A stretch of DNA of 64,000 nucleotides, taken from Streptomyces longisporoflavus (GTDB lineage: Bacteria > Actinomycetota > Actinomycetes > Streptomycetales > Streptomycetaceae). The DNA is taken from assembly GCF_014649775.1 (NCBI RefSeq), contig NZ_BMTR01000010.1:62001-126000 (forward strand). Direction: 5' to 3'. The position numbers were made by a program, and so were the translations under genes. This document shows positions 1 through 7,994 of this stretch, piece by piece (position 1 is the first letter of the stretch; each line of letters opens with the position of its first letter). The notes beneath the pieces are model-generated. The model made no database searches and was not told the origin of the DNA. It saw only the letters and a program-made list of their open reading frames with translations.

Positions 1-803
1 ATGAGGGATGCCGTCAGTTTCGCGAGGCGTGCGCGCTGGGTGTCGGGCGCCCGGTCCGGGGCGCTGTCGGACGGGATGAGCGCGAGGCCCTCGTCGGCGG
101 ACAGGCGGGTGAGCACGGGGTGGCCGAGGGCGCGGTCCAGCTCCGTACGCAGGCGTCTGATCTTGCGCCGTGAGGCCACCGTGGCGTCGACGTCGGCGCG
201 GTCCTCGTCCGGGTGGCGTCCGATGGTGAAGGCGAGCGCCAGATAGCACGGCGGGAGGCGTATCCCCAGGTGGGCGGGGTCGAGTTCGGCGCCTCTGCCG
301 TCGAGCAGGGCGGACAGGACGGTGTGCCGGGCGGCGTCGCGCTCGCCGATCAGTGACTGGCTCTCCGCCACGTATCCCGCGGTGACGGCGGACGTGATCT
401 CGCGCAGGCAGTCGAGCAGGAGCCGGTGGGCCTCGATCAGTTCGTGCGGTTCGGCCGTCGCCGTCACCTCCTCCACGCAGATGGCGGCCCCGTAGTGGTA
501 GGCGCTGACGACGGCGTCCACGGGGAGGCGTTCCTCCGCGCGCCTGGCCGCCGAGAGGCGCACCTTCTCCAGGAACTCCGGGGGCGGCATGCGTTCCGTG
601 CGCAGCACCTCGGCGAAGGCGCGGATCGTCATGCCGACGATGGTCCGTACGTCTCCGTGCAGTTCCTCGGCGGGCAGCCGCCCGTAGACCGGCAGGTCGT
701 CCGCGATGCGCCGGGTGACCCTCTCGGCGAGGCCCGGTACGTCGGCGATCAGGAAGCGGCCCACGCTCTTGTCGAGGCGGCCCGCGCTTTTGTCACCGGT
801 CAC
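1..803 (-). CDS. PucR/CdaR-like transcriptional regulator, 3' part missing
   Basis: The reading frame on the minus strand is open from a GTG at 803 to the window edge, so about 267 N-terminal residues are visible and the C-terminal part is lost. A GGGGAG Shine-Dalgarno lies about 7 nt before the GTG. The visible part is acidic, alpha-helical and cytoplasmic, with stretches such as RMPPPEFLEKVRLSAARRAEERLP and VDAVVSAYHYG that are typical of the N-terminal regulatory region of Streptomyces PucR-type regulators. The C-terminal PucR helix-turn-helix would lie outside the window. It is divergent from the SGNH hydrolase gene. The family call rests on recall of such N-terminal regions and would be settled by the missing C-terminus. 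Confidence 0.65.
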   Translation of the reverse strand, partial: MTGDKSAGRLDKSVGRFLIADVPGLAERVTRRIADDLPVYGRLPAEELHGDVRTIVGMTIRAFAEVLRTERMPPPEFLEKVRLSAARRAEERLPVDAVVSAYHYGAAICVEEVTATAEPHELIEAHRLLLDCLREITSAVTAGYVAESQSLIGERDAARHTVLSALLDGRGAELDPAHLGIRLPPCYLALAFTIGRHPDEDRADVDATVASRRKIRRLRTELDRALGHPVLTRLSADEGLALIPSDSAPDRAPDTQRARLAKLTASL

Positions 804-958
804 AACTGGCTCCCCGGAAAGTCTGGTCGCGCGCCCACAACGCCGGGGGCGCGATGGCCCGGATCATAAGGGCGTCTGTTACCCCCGGTACACCCTCACT
901 CTCACCCCCAATCTCCAGGGCCCGCACCCCCGGGCCCCGCACCCACCCAGGAGAGCCC

Positions 959-1837
959 GTGCGCCCCTCACGCACCCGCACCACCATCACGGCGATCGTG
1001 GCCGCCGCCCTGTCGGCCTGCGTCCTCGGAGCCGCTCCGGCCGGCGCCGCGTCACCGAAGTCCGCGCCCGCGAAAGCCGACGAGCCCCTTGAGTACGTAG
1101 CCATCGGCGACTCCTTCGCCGCGGGCCCCCTCATCCCCGTCCAGAACCAGCTGTCCTGCCTCCGCTCAGACCGGAACTACCCGGCCGTCGCCGCCGAGGC
1201 ACTCGGCGCCAGGCTCACCGACGTCAGCTGCTCGGGGGCCAAGGTGAGCGACTTCTCCGGCCGCCAGTTCGGCCTGCTGCCGCCCCAGTACGAGGCACTC
1301 AAGCCGAGCACCGACCTGGTGACCCTGACCATCGGCGGCAACGACGTCAGCCTCGTCGCCACCGCGCTGGGCTGCGTCAACCTCCTCCCCAAGCCCACCG
1401 GCATCTCCTGCGCCGACACCGCCGCGAGCAAGGGCGACCCCACCGCGAAGGCCATCGACGCCTGGAGTGCCACCTTCGGCAAGGCGCTCGACGAGGTACA
1501 CCGGCGCGCCCCGAACGCGAAGATCGTCGTCGCGGGGTACGCCACCTACATCCGCAAGGACGGCTGCTGGCCGACCCAGCCCATCTGGGACAAGGACGGC
1601 AACTACCTCCAGGCGCGCGTGAACCAGCTCAACGGCGTACTCGCGGAACAGAGCAAGGCCCACCACGCCACCTACGTCGACACCGCCGCCGTCAGCGCCG
1701 GTCACGACACCTGCGCAGCACCGTCCGAGCGTTATATCGAGGGCCTGCTGCCGACCAGCGTCGCGGCGCCGCTGCACCCCAACGCGCGTGGCATGGCCGC
1801 CTTCGGGACGGCGGTGGCCCGGGCCGCCCGCGGTTAG
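959..1837 (+). CDS. Secreted SGNH/GDSL-family esterase or lipase
   Basis: A 292-residue secreted hydrolase. The start chosen is GTG 959, which has an AGGAGA box just upstream; longer in-frame versions lack one. Residues 1-31 form a signal peptide (basic start, hydrophobic core, small residues before the ASPKS junction). The catalytic Ser sits in AIGDSFAAG near residue 52, the oxyanion block in TIGGND near 126, and the catalytic His in LHPNARG near 273. Several Cys residues suggest disulfides, as in Streptomyces extracellular lipases of this family. It should cleave ester bonds of lipids or small esters outside the cell; the substrate cannot be read from sequence. The gene stands alone, divergent from the PucR-like gene and 40 bp before a LysR gene. 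Confidence 0.85.
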   Translation: MRPSRTRTTITAIVAAALSACVLGAAPAGAASPKSAPAKADEPLEYVAIGDSFAAGPLIPVQNQLSCLRSDRNYPAVAAEALGARLTDVSCSGAKVSDFSGRQFGLLPPQYEALKPSTDLVTLTIGGNDVSLVATALGCVNLLPKPTGISCADTAASKGDPTAKAIDAWSATFGKALDEVHRRAPNAKIVVAGYATYIRKDGCWPTQPIWDKDGNYLQARVNQLNGVLAEQSKAHHATYVDTAAVSAGHDTCAAPSERYIEGLLPTSVAAPLHPNARGMAAFGTAVARAARG

Positions 1838-1864
1838 TTCTACGTAAGGAAACCGGCGCGGCAT

Positions 1865-1870
1865 TAAGCT
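1865..1870 (+). promoter_or_regulatory. -10 hexamer TAAGCT, probable leaderless start of the LysR gene
   Basis: TAAGCT ends 7 nt before ATG 1878 and no Shine-Dalgarno is present. The placement fits a transcript beginning at the start codon. No good -35 is visible. Confidence 0.4.
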
Positions 1871-1877
1871 GCGCTGC

Positions 1878-2852
1878 ATGCTTGATACGCGGCGCATGCA
1901 GGTCCTCCGGGCAGTGGTCACCAGCGGTTCCGTGACCGCCGCGGCCCGCAATCTCGGGTACACGCCCTCCGCCGTGAGCCAGCAGATGGCGGCCCTGGAG
2001 AAGGAGGCGGGCATCGCACTCCTTGAGCGCACCGGCCGCGGGGTGCGGGCGACGGACGCCGGGCGGCTGCTCACCGAGTACGCGGTCACGATCGGCAGGC
2101 AGCTCGCCGAGGCGGAGACGGCGCTCGCGGAGCTGCGGGCCGGGCGTACGGGCCGGGTCTCCATGCGGTACTTCACCACCGCCGGGGCGGCGCTCGTCGC
2201 CCCGGCGCTCGCGGCGTTGCGGCGCGCACAGCCCGGCGTACAGATCGAGTTGAAGCTGTCCGACCCGGACGACCCGATGCCGCAGGTGCGGGACAGACAG
2301 GCGGATCTCGCGCTTGTGGTCAGGCCGCGGGGTCAACTGGGTCTGGACGGCGTGCGGTTCGAGCATCTCCTGGACGACCGGTACCACGCCGTGCTGCCTG
2401 CGGGGCATCCCCTCGCGGCCAAGCCGCTGCTCGACATGACGGACCTGGCCGACGAACCGTGGGTGGCCAGCGAGTCGCCGGGGCCCTGCCTCGATCCCAT
2501 CCTGGAGGCGTGCGGCGCGGCCGGTTTCAGCCCGGACTTCGTGGTGGAGAGCGGGGACTACGCCACGGCCCAGGGGTTCGTCGCCGCGGGCCTCGGCGTC
2601 GGTCTCGTACCGCAACTCGGCCTCGACGCGCCCCATTCGGGCGTGGTCGTACGCGAGGTCCGCAACCCGGTGCCGATCCGGTCGATCTACGCGGCGGTGC
2701 GGGGGCCGGCACCCGAGCGCCCGGCGGTGCGGGGGCTGCTCGACGCGCTGCGGGAGGCGGCGGCTCAGGCGGGCTCGCCCGGCGCCGTGCCCGGTCCCGG
2801 CGCCGACATCGACGCCGGAGACGGCTCCGGGCCCGGCTCCGGAGCCGCGTAG
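1878..2852 (+). CDS. LysR-family transcriptional regulator
   Basis: A 324-residue LysR protein. Residues 1-60 hold the winged helix-turn-helix (MQVLRAVVTSGSVTAAARNLGYTP, then SAVSQQMAALEKE). Residues 85-290 form the periplasmic-binding-like effector domain. The last 30 or so residues are a low-complexity Gly/Pro/Ala tail (PGAVPGPGADIDAGDGSGPG) not found in most LysR proteins. This tail is encoded by DNA that is also the 3' end of the opposing GNAT gene, with an 88 bp overlap. Start ATG 1878 appears leaderless. The target is unknown; the adjacent secreted esterase gene is in the same direction and is not an obvious divergent target. Confidence 0.9.
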   Translation: MLDTRRMQVLRAVVTSGSVTAAARNLGYTPSAVSQQMAALEKEAGIALLERTGRGVRATDAGRLLTEYAVTIGRQLAEAETALAELRAGRTGRVSMRYFTTAGAALVAPALAALRRAQPGVQIELKLSDPDDPMPQVRDRQADLALVVRPRGQLGLDGVRFEHLLDDRYHAVLPAGHPLAAKPLLDMTDLADEPWVASESPGPCLDPILEACGAAGFSPDFVVESGDYATAQGFVAAGLGVGLVPQLGLDAPHSGVVVREVRNPVPIRSIYAAVRGPAPERPAVRGLLDALREAAAQAGSPGAVPGPGADIDAGDGSGPGSGAA

Positions 2853-3355
2853 CACCGCACGGTGACCGTCTGCCGCGGGCTCCAGTGCTGCTCGCCGGTG
2901 CCGAGGAACCGCCAGCCCGTACGTTCGTAGAGCGCGGTGGCCGAGGTGTCGGACTCGACGACGTCCAGGACCGGGTCGAGCCCCGACGCACCGGCCTCCG
3001 CCACGACCCGCGCGAGGAGCAGCGCCCCGAGTCCGTGCCCGCGGGCGCCGGGCGCGACGAACAGGCGGCTGACGACGGCTGTCCGGTCGATCGGCACGCC
3101 CTGGCGCTCGCTCCACAACCCGGGCGCCACATCGTCCGCGTCACGGCGACAGAGCGCGACATGTCCGGCCACACGCCCGTCGAGCTCAGCGATCCAGGCG
3201 CCTATGAGTGCGCCTCCGGTCAGCCAATCGGCGGGCTCCTCCGGCCAGTTGGTCGGGTAGCCGTCGGCCTCGTGCACGCCGGCGAGTGCTTCCACGCAGG
3301 CGGGCAGGTCGGAGGAGCGGCGGGGGCGGACGAGGGTGGCCGTGGCTTGTCTCAT
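2765..3355 (-). CDS. GNAT-family N-acetyltransferase
   Basis: A 196-residue GNAT enzyme, starting at ATG 3355. The acetyl-CoA binding motif A is seen as VSRLFVAPGARGHGLGALLL near residues 92-111, followed by a typical motif B (ALYERTGWRFLGTGE). The core ends near residue 170. The remaining 25 residues are a Pro/Gly/Ser/Ala tail encoded opposite the tail of the LysR gene. The acyl acceptor is not predictable. It is divergent from the HhH-GPD gene, with a 13-bp tandem repeat between them. Confidence 0.85.
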   Translation of the reverse strand: MRQATATLVRPRRSSDLPACVEALAGVHEADGYPTNWPEEPADWLTGGALIGAWIAELDGRVAGHVALCRRDADDVAPGLWSERQGVPIDRTAVVSRLFVAPGARGHGLGALLLARVVAEAGASGLDPVLDVVESDTSATALYERTGWRFLGTGEQHWSPRQTVTVRCYAAPEPGPEPSPASMSAPGPGTAPGEPA

Positions 3356-3403
3356 CCCGCCATCGTCTCCCGCACGCTCCGCCACACGCGAAGGGTTTTC
3401 AGA

Positions 3404-3453
3404 CCCCGCGTACAGGCCCCGCGTACAGACCCCGCGTACCGAGCCCCGCGTGC
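3404..3453. repeat. 13-bp tandem repeat between divergent genes
   Basis: The decamer CCCCGCGTAC occurs at 3404, 3417, 3430 and (as CCCCGCGTGC) 3444, that is with 13, 13 and 14 bp spacing. It lies between the starts of the GNAT gene and the HhH-GPD gene. Confidence 0.8.
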
Positions 3454-3485
3454 GAACCTCCGCCCCGCGGGAGAGGATCGGGCCC

Positions 3486-4070
3486 ATGGACGTCACCCTG
3501 CACCTGGCGCAGCAGCCGGAAGCCGACGAGCTCCTCGGCCGCAGTCCGCTGGCCGCGCTCGTCGGGATGCTGCTCGACCAGCAGGTGCCGATGGAGTGGG
3601 CGTTCGCGGGCCCGCACACGATTGCCCGGCGGCTGAACGCGGATGATCTCGACGCGCACGAGATCGCCGCGTACGACCCCGAGGAGTTCGCCGCGCTGCT
3701 CTCGGCCAAACCCGCGGTGCATCGTTATCCGGGGTCGATGGCGAAGCGGATCCAGCAGCTGTGCGAGTACCTGGTGGAGCACTACGAGGGGGACCCCACC
3801 GCCCTGTGGGAGGGGTGCGCGTCCGGCAAGGATCTCCTGAAGCGGCTCAACGACCTCCCCGGCTTCGGCAAGCAGAAGTCCCAGATCTTCCTGGCCCTGC
3901 TGGGCAAGCAACTGGGCGTACGGCCCGCGGGCTGGCGGGAGGCGGCGGGGGCCTACGGCGAGGCGGACGCGTATCGCTCGGTCGCGGACATCACGGGCCC
4001 CGAATCCCTCCGGCGGGTCCGCGCCCACAAGCAGCAGCTGAAGGCGGCGAAGGCCGCCGCCGGGCAGTAG
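3486..4070 (+). CDS. HhH-GPD family base-excision DNA repair protein
   Basis: A 194-residue soluble protein starting at ATG 3486. The N-terminal half (PLAALVGMLLDQQVPMEWAF) is the helical core of HhH-GPD DNA glycosylases, and the helix-hairpin-helix is seen as LPGFGKQKSQIF near residues 123-135. The family removes damaged or mismatched bases by cutting the glycosyl bond. The usual catalytic Asp after the hairpin is not obvious here, and I see no FeS Cys cluster, so this belongs to the small actinobacterial HhH-GPD group whose substrate is undefined. It ends with a Lys/Ala-rich helix (KQQLKAAKAAAG). Divergent from the GNAT gene. Confidence 0.85.
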   Translation: MDVTLHLAQQPEADELLGRSPLAALVGMLLDQQVPMEWAFAGPHTIARRLNADDLDAHEIAAYDPEEFAALLSAKPAVHRYPGSMAKRIQQLCEYLVEHYEGDPTALWEGCASGKDLLKRLNDLPGFGKQKSQIFLALLGKQLGVRPAGWREAAGAYGEADAYRSVADITGPESLRRVRAHKQQLKAAKAAAGQ

Positions 4071-4214
4071 CGGGACAGCGCAGCCCGCAGCCCGCCACCC
4101 AGCCCTCACGCACCGCCCCCCACAGGAACCCGCGCCCACCCCGCCATAGCCCAAGCGGGCCAATCTCGGCGCAAGGCAACACCAAGCGGCCCCCTCCGTG
4201 GGACATGACCCCAC

Positions 4215-4532
4215 ATGAGCCGCGTCGCGTTGTGCCGTCCCGCGTGGCTCCGCGCTGTTCTGATTCTGCTGGCCCTCCTCGGCACCGTCCTCGCCCCCGC
4301 GTCCCCCACCAGGGCCGCCCCCGCCCCACCCCCCGCGGCCGTCTCCACCGAGCCCTGCGGTGAGGCCCACCAGGACACCGCCGACAGCGCACTCCGCGTA
4401 CCGGCAAGGCGCCCCGTCCCCCACGCCACCCCGGCCACCGCACGTCCCCGCGCCGCACTCCGAAGCCGCCCCGGCCCCCTCCGCGACCGCCCCCACGTCA
4501 CCGCCCCGCGTTCCGTCGTCCTCCGCTGCTGA
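4215..4532 (+). CDS. Small secreted or anchored protein, function unknown
   Basis: A 105-residue ORF with a basic N-terminus followed by a hydrophobic stretch (LRAVLILLALLGTVLAP, residues 12-28) and an Ala/Pro-rich mature part, as in an exported small protein. The rest is Arg/Pro-rich with no domain I recognise. It precedes the 48-residue ORF at 4607 in the same direction, with the pair ending at a strong hairpin terminator, which supports it being expressed. The Shine-Dalgarno is weak. The Arg/Pro-rich tail is also what out-of-frame high-GC DNA looks like, so the call is tentative. Confidence 0.5.
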   Translation: MSRVALCRPAWLRAVLILLALLGTVLAPASPTRAAPAPPPAAVSTEPCGEAHQDTADSALRVPARRPVPHATPATARPRAALRSRPGPLRDRPHVTAPRSVVLRC

Positions 4533-4606
4533 CAGTCCCCTGGGCCCCCGGCCTGACCGCCACTCCTCCCCCCTGTCAAGCAGCAGAGAAACGAGGACAG
4601 ACACCC

Positions 4607-4753
4607 ATGCCCATCGACCCTTACGCCGCCCTGCACGCCCTCCTCCGCGCCGAAGCCGTACGCAACGCGCCCCATCCGGCCTCGGCCCCCGTGAAGACGC
4701 AGAACGAGGACGAGGAGGATCACCAGGAGAGGTCCGGCCAGAGCGACCGCTGA
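4607..4753 (+). CDS. 48-residue acidic-tailed small protein
   Basis: ATG 4607 follows a GAGGA box by 8-10 nt and opens a 48-codon frame (MPIDPYAALHALLRAEAVRN then an acidic EDEEDHQE tail). The stop TGA is followed 6 nt later by a 16-bp hairpin terminator. The amphipathic start and acidic end look designed rather than random. No domain is recognised. It is probably co-transcribed with the ORF at 4215. Confidence 0.55.
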   Translation: MPIDPYAALHALLRAEAVRNAPHPASAPVKTQNEDEEDHQERSGQSDR

Positions 4754-4759
4754 GCCGCC

Positions 4760-4802
4760 GGCGCAGACGCGGAGGCGAGCGCCCTGCCTCGGCGTCTGCG
4801 CC
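4760..4802 (+). terminator. Hairpin terminator after the small ORF pair
   Basis: Arms 4760-4775 and 4787-4802 pair over 15 of 16 bases around an 11-nt loop (GGCGCAGACGC core). It lies just after the stop at 4753. Confidence 0.8.
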
Positions 4803-5078
4803 GAGCCGTACCGAAAGACGACCGCGACCGCGACGCGGAGGGTCGACAAGTTCCGGCCCTTTTGGTTCGGCGCAGCAAGAGATCGGGCCGTCAGCCCCGT
4901 GACAGAGAAAGACCCGTTAGAGGGGTTCGCGCTCCCCGTCGTGGACGGCATCGGCGGGGTCGTCGTTCACTTCTGCCCCAGCTCCCGGCGCGGGTCTTTC
5001 CGGAATGCCCCCATTTACGGCGTCATTTCCCAGACTCGCACTCGGTCGCCAAGGCTGCGCCCGGAGAGCCTTGCCCGG
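4803..5078. other. Non-coding stretch without a supported gene
   Basis: No frame here has both a convincing start and Streptomyces-like codon use. A 60-codon frame at 4899-5081 has low-complexity content and no Shine-Dalgarno, so I leave it out. The end of the stretch carries the promoter of the gene at 5091. Confidence 0.5.
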
Positions 5079-5084
5079 TAGGCT
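5079..5084 (+). promoter_or_regulatory. -10 hexamer TAGGCT, leaderless start of the 5091 gene
   Basis: TAGGCT ends exactly 6 nt before GTG 5091. No Shine-Dalgarno is present. Confidence 0.45.
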
Positions 5085-5090
5085 TTCCGT

Positions 5091-5387
5091 GTGATCTTCA
5101 AGCGCATCGGAAACGGCCGGCCGTACCCCGACCACGGCCGGGAAAGCACCCGGCAGTGGGCGGACGTCGCGCCGCGCCCGGTCCGCCTCGATCAGCTCGT
5201 GACGACCAAGGGCCAGCTGGACCTAGAGACGCTCCTCGCGGAGGACTCGACGTTCTACGGCGACCTGTTCGCGCACGTGGTGAAGTGGCAGGGCGACCTC
5301 TACCTGGAAGACGGACTGCACCGCGCGGTCCGCGCGGCGCTCCAGCAGCGCCAGGTGCTGCACGCCCGCGTCCTCGAACTGGGCTGA
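5091..5387 (+). CDS. Conserved small protein, ParB-like fold or VapB-type annotation possible
   Basis: A 98-residue cytoplasmic protein with GTG start at 5091. The C-terminal half (FAHVVKWQGDLYLEDGLHRAVRAALQQRQVLHARVLEL) resembles the small ParB/sulfiredoxin-like pattern in which a short acidic turn is followed by a GxHR-like helix. I recall such actinobacterial proteins being labelled VapB-family antitoxins, but there is no toxin gene next to it. It precedes the LytR_C gene by 157 bp in the same direction, and each has its own leaderless promoter. Function is not established. Confidence 0.75.
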   Translation: MIFKRIGNGRPYPDHGRESTRQWADVAPRPVRLDQLVTTKGQLDLETLLAEDSTFYGDLFAHVVKWQGDLYLEDGLHRAVRAALQQRQVLHARVLELG

Positions 5388-5532
5388 CCAGCCAGACGAC
5401 AGCACCGCCCACCGGTCCGACGACAACAGCGGCACCGGTGCGCCGCCGCACGCCCACGCCCTCGTTGGCCCTTTTGGGTTGGACTGAGCCCGAGTCAATG
5501 ATCATTTAGTAGGCATCACGGCGTCGTCGCAT

Positions 5533-5538
5533 TACGCT
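5533..5538 (+). promoter_or_regulatory. -10 hexamer TACGCT, leaderless start of the LytR_C gene
   Basis: TACGCT ends exactly 6 nt before ATG 5545. No Shine-Dalgarno is present. Confidence 0.45.
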
Positions 5539-5544
5539 GCGCCC

Positions 5545-6195
5545 ATGAGCATGCTCACTCCCCCCGGCATGGGCGGCAAGTACCGCATCACGGGTGCCAA
5601 ATATCCCCGTATGCGCCGGAACCGTGGCCGCCGCCGGATCGTGCTCGCGGTGGTCGCTTCCGTCGTCGCGGTCGGCCTGATCGGCTGGGGGACCCTGCAG
5701 CTCATCGATGTCTTCACGGGCGGCGGCAAGGCCACCGCGGCGAGCACGCGCGGCGACTGCGCGGCCGAGCGGCCGGGCTCCTCGGCCAAGGCGCCCGCGC
5801 CCAAGGCACTCCCGAAGCCGGGCGACATCAAGGTCAACGTCTACAACGCCACGCCCCGCGGCGGCCTCGCCAAGGACGTCGCGGCCGAGCTCAAGAAGCG
5901 CGGCTTCACCGTCGGCAAGGTGGACAACGCGCCCAAGGAGTACGACAAGAAGGTCAAGGGCACCGGCGTACTGCTCGGCCCCAAGTCCGCCGCTCAGAGC
6001 GCGATCCCGGTACTCGGCACGCAGCTCGCGGGCGCCGAGAGCCGCACGGACGCCCGCAAGGGCGGCGAGGTGGACCTCATCCTGGGCTCGAAGTTCAAGG
6101 ATCTGGCAAAGAAAAAGGACGCCGACAAGGCTCTGGCGGTACTCGCCGAGCCCAAGCCGACGCCCTCACCGTCCAACGGCCGCAAGGGCTGCTGA
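5545..6195 (+). CDS. LytR C-terminal domain membrane protein
   Basis: A 216-residue single-span membrane protein. Residues 1-30 are basic and cytoplasmic, residues 31-55 form one transmembrane helix (RIVLAVVASVVAVGLIGWG), and an extracellular LytR_C domain spans about 92-195 (DIKVNVYNATPRGGLAKDVAAEL, GVLLGP, VDLILGSKF). In LytR-CpsA-Psr enzymes this domain sits behind the catalytic part; here it is alone, with no LCP catalytic domain. It probably binds cell-wall polymer or partner proteins at the envelope. It ends 27 bp before the convergent upp gene. Confidence 0.85.
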   Translation: MSMLTPPGMGGKYRITGAKYPRMRRNRGRRRIVLAVVASVVAVGLIGWGTLQLIDVFTGGGKATAASTRGDCAAERPGSSAKAPAPKALPKPGDIKVNVYNATPRGGLAKDVAAELKKRGFTVGKVDNAPKEYDKKVKGTGVLLGPKSAAQSAIPVLGTQLAGAESRTDARKGGEVDLILGSKFKDLAKKKDADKALAVLAEPKPTPSPSNGRKGC

Positions 6196-6222
6196 ACGCC
6201 GGTCCGGGAAGGACCCCGAGCG

Positions 6223-6858
6223 CTACTCCGCGGTCCCGTACATCCGGTCGCCCGCGTCGCCGAGACCCGGCACGATGTAGCCGTTCTCGTTGAGCCGCTC
6301 GTCGACCGAAGCCGTCACGACCGTCACCGGCGTGCCCGCGAGCTCGCGCTCCATGACCTCGACGCCCTCGGGGGCGGCGAGCAGCACCACGGCGGTGACG
6401 TCGTCCGCGCCGCGCTTGATCAGTTCCTGGATGGCCGCGACGAGCGTGCCGCCGGTGGCCAGCATGGGGTCGAGGACGTACACCTGGCGGCCGGAGAGGT
6501 CCTCCGGCATCCGGGTCGCGTACGTCGACGCCTGGAGCGTCTCCTCGTCGCGGATCATCCCGAGGAAGCCCACCTCGGCGGTCGGCAGGAGCCGCACCAT
6601 GCCGTCCAGCATGCCGAGCCCGGCGCGCAGGATCGGCACGACCAGGGGGCGCGGGTGGGACAGCTTGACGCCGGTCGTCGTTGTGACCGGGGTCTCGATG
6701 TCGACCTGCTCCGTGCGCACGTCCCTGGTGGCCTCGTACGCGAGCAGGGTGACCAGCTCGTCGGCGAGGCGCCGGAAGGTAGGGGAGTCGGTGCGCTTGT
6801 CGCGCAGCGTGGTGAGTTTGTGCGCCACCAGCGGGTGGTCGACGACGTGGATCCGCAT
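6223..6858 (-). CDS. upp: Uracil phosphoribosyltransferase
   Basis: A 211-residue cytosolic enzyme that joins uracil and PRPP to give UMP, the main uracil salvage reaction. It starts at ATG 6858. The PRPP-binding loop is seen as YVLDPMLATGGTLVAA near residues 129-144, and the C-terminal uracil-binding region as NENGYIVPGLGDAGDRMYGT. Length and motifs are those of normal bacterial Upp. It has its own promoter-like hexamer 7 nt upstream of the start and is divergent from the small basic protein gene at 7001. Confidence 0.97.
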   Translation of the reverse strand: MRIHVVDHPLVAHKLTTLRDKRTDSPTFRRLADELVTLLAYEATRDVRTEQVDIETPVTTTTGVKLSHPRPLVVPILRAGLGMLDGMVRLLPTAEVGFLGMIRDEETLQASTYATRMPEDLSGRQVYVLDPMLATGGTLVAAIQELIKRGADDVTAVVLLAAPEGVEVMERELAGTPVTVVTASVDERLNENGYIVPGLGDAGDRMYGTAE

Positions 6859-6865
6859 GCCCTCA

Positions 6866-6871
6866 ACAGTA
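6866..6871 (-). promoter_or_regulatory. -10 hexamer TACTGT upstream of upp
   Basis: On the minus strand TACTGT ends 7 nt before ATG 6858, with GAGGG between, so the transcript is leaderless or nearly so. Confidence 0.35.
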
Positions 6872-7000
6872 ACCGCGCCACGGACCCCCCGGACTCCCCC
6901 GTCACCGACCGCTCCGGCCCTCCCCGCGCCCCCCGGAACATCCCGCGCTCGCATCAAACCCGCCGTCCGGGGGAAAGTGGACGTACGACCTGGGGTGGTG

Positions 7001-7207
7001 ATGCCCATGCCCGACAGAGAGCCGGGTGGCCGGGAGCCGGGAGGCCGGGAGCCGGACCGCGAGACCGAAGCCGAGCGTCGGCGCCGACGCGCCCAGTTCC
7101 TGCACGAGAGGGCCGAGGCGCTAGAGCTGCGCGACCGCGTGAAGCCGCGCCGCGCCCGAGCCGCACGCATGCGTCAGCAGATGCGTATGCGCACGTTCCG
7201 CTGGTAG
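7001..7207 (+). CDS. Small Arg-rich cytoplasmic protein
   Basis: A 68-residue very basic protein. It begins MPMPDREPGG, contains two GGREP repeats, then a charged helix (TEAERRRRRAQFLHERAEALELRDR) and an Arg/Met-rich end finishing FRW. A GGGGTGG box precedes ATG 7001; ATG 7007 is an alternative. The clean helix and the Trp end suggest a real small protein, possibly nucleic-acid binding. Nothing in it identifies a function. It sits between upp and the deaminase-associated gene, a place where I recall a small conserved gene in other Streptomyces. Confidence 0.6.
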   Translation: MPMPDREPGGREPGGREPDRETEAERRRRRAQFLHERAEALELRDRVKPRRARAARMRQQMRMRTFRW

Positions 7208-7412
7208 CGGCCACCTCTCACGCAGGCATCCGGGAGGTGTCCGTGCAAAGCGACGCGGACACAGCGGGCGGAAGACCTCTCCTTGAGCCGTGGTTTCTGC
7301 CACGATTCCGAGTGGGCGGGGCTTGGAACAGCAATTCCCCCGCTCCCCGAACTCGCCGGGGGGACACCCAAACCGTCAACCGGCACTGTCTATGACCAGT
7401 GGGAGAGTCACG

Positions 7413-7985
7413 GTGTACTTCGCCGCACTGCTCGCGCGCACCGAAGACGGGTGGGAAGCGAGCGACACGGAGCTCGACGATGTGGAGACCCTGTCGGATC
7501 TCGCCGACCTGGCCCGCGAGGCCACTGCCGGGAGCGCTGAGGACGACACCGTCCTCGTCTTCATCGAACAGGAGGACGCCTGGTTCGGCGTCGTCCGCGT
7601 CGACGGTGAGGAGGACCCTCGTATCTACGTCTCGGACGCGGCCGCTGCCGCCCGGAGTTCGTACGGCGAGATCCTGCTCACCGACGAGATGCTCGGCCGT
7701 GAGCCGGGCAACGACGATCCGGGCGTCGATCTGGACGCCCTCGACCTGGACGGTACGGAGGACGGCGAACCGGTCGGCTCCGACGCCGCCCCCGATCCCG
7801 CCGATGACGACGACACGGGGGAGCCCTCGGGCGAAGCGGTGCCCGCGGGGCCCCTCGGGGACTCCGAGCTCATGACCGACCTCGGCGTGCCCGAGAAGGA
7901 CCTGCTCGGCCTGGAACCCGGTGACGCGCTCAGCGACATCGCCGAGATCCTCGGGGCTGCGGAGGTGCTCGAGGCCGTCCGCTAG
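7413..7985 (+). CDS. tRNA adenosine deaminase-associated protein
   Basis: A 190-residue acidic protein. GTG 7413 is chosen because GGGAGAG lies 5 nt upstream; ATG 7392 would add seven residues. The N-terminal half (VYFAALLARTEDGWEASDTEL, then LVFIEQEDAWFGVVRVDGEEDPRIYVSDA) is a beta-rich domain conserved next to tadA in actinomycetes. The middle is a run of Asp/Glu/Gly, and the C-terminus (LGVPEKDLLGLEPGDALSDIAEILG) is a conserved helical end. Its biochemical role is not known to me beyond the constant link with tadA. Its stop codon TAG is part of the -10 hexamer of tadA. Confidence 0.85.
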   Translation: MYFAALLARTEDGWEASDTELDDVETLSDLADLAREATAGSAEDDTVLVFIEQEDAWFGVVRVDGEEDPRIYVSDAAAAARSSYGEILLTDEMLGREPGNDDPGVDLDALDLDGTEDGEPVGSDAAPDPADDDDTGEPSGEAVPAGPLGDSELMTDLGVPEKDLLGLEPGDALSDIAEILGAAEVLEAVR

Positions 7986-7988
7986 GTT
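7983..7988 (+). promoter_or_regulatory. -10 hexamer TAGGTT of tadA overlapping the upstream stop codon
   Basis: TAGGTT begins with the TAG stop of the preceding gene and ends exactly 6 nt before GTG 7995, suggesting a separate leaderless tadA transcript. Confidence 0.45.
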
Positions 7989-7994
7989 CCCGGT

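Noticed and set aside
4899..5081. A 60-codon gene in the gap after the small-ORF terminator
   Set aside because: No Shine-Dalgarno, unusual codon use and no recognisable sequence pattern.
5091..5387. A toxin-antitoxin module around the VapB-like protein
   Set aside because: No PIN-domain or other toxin gene is next to it, and it has its own promoter. The antitoxin label would rest on memory of annotations alone.
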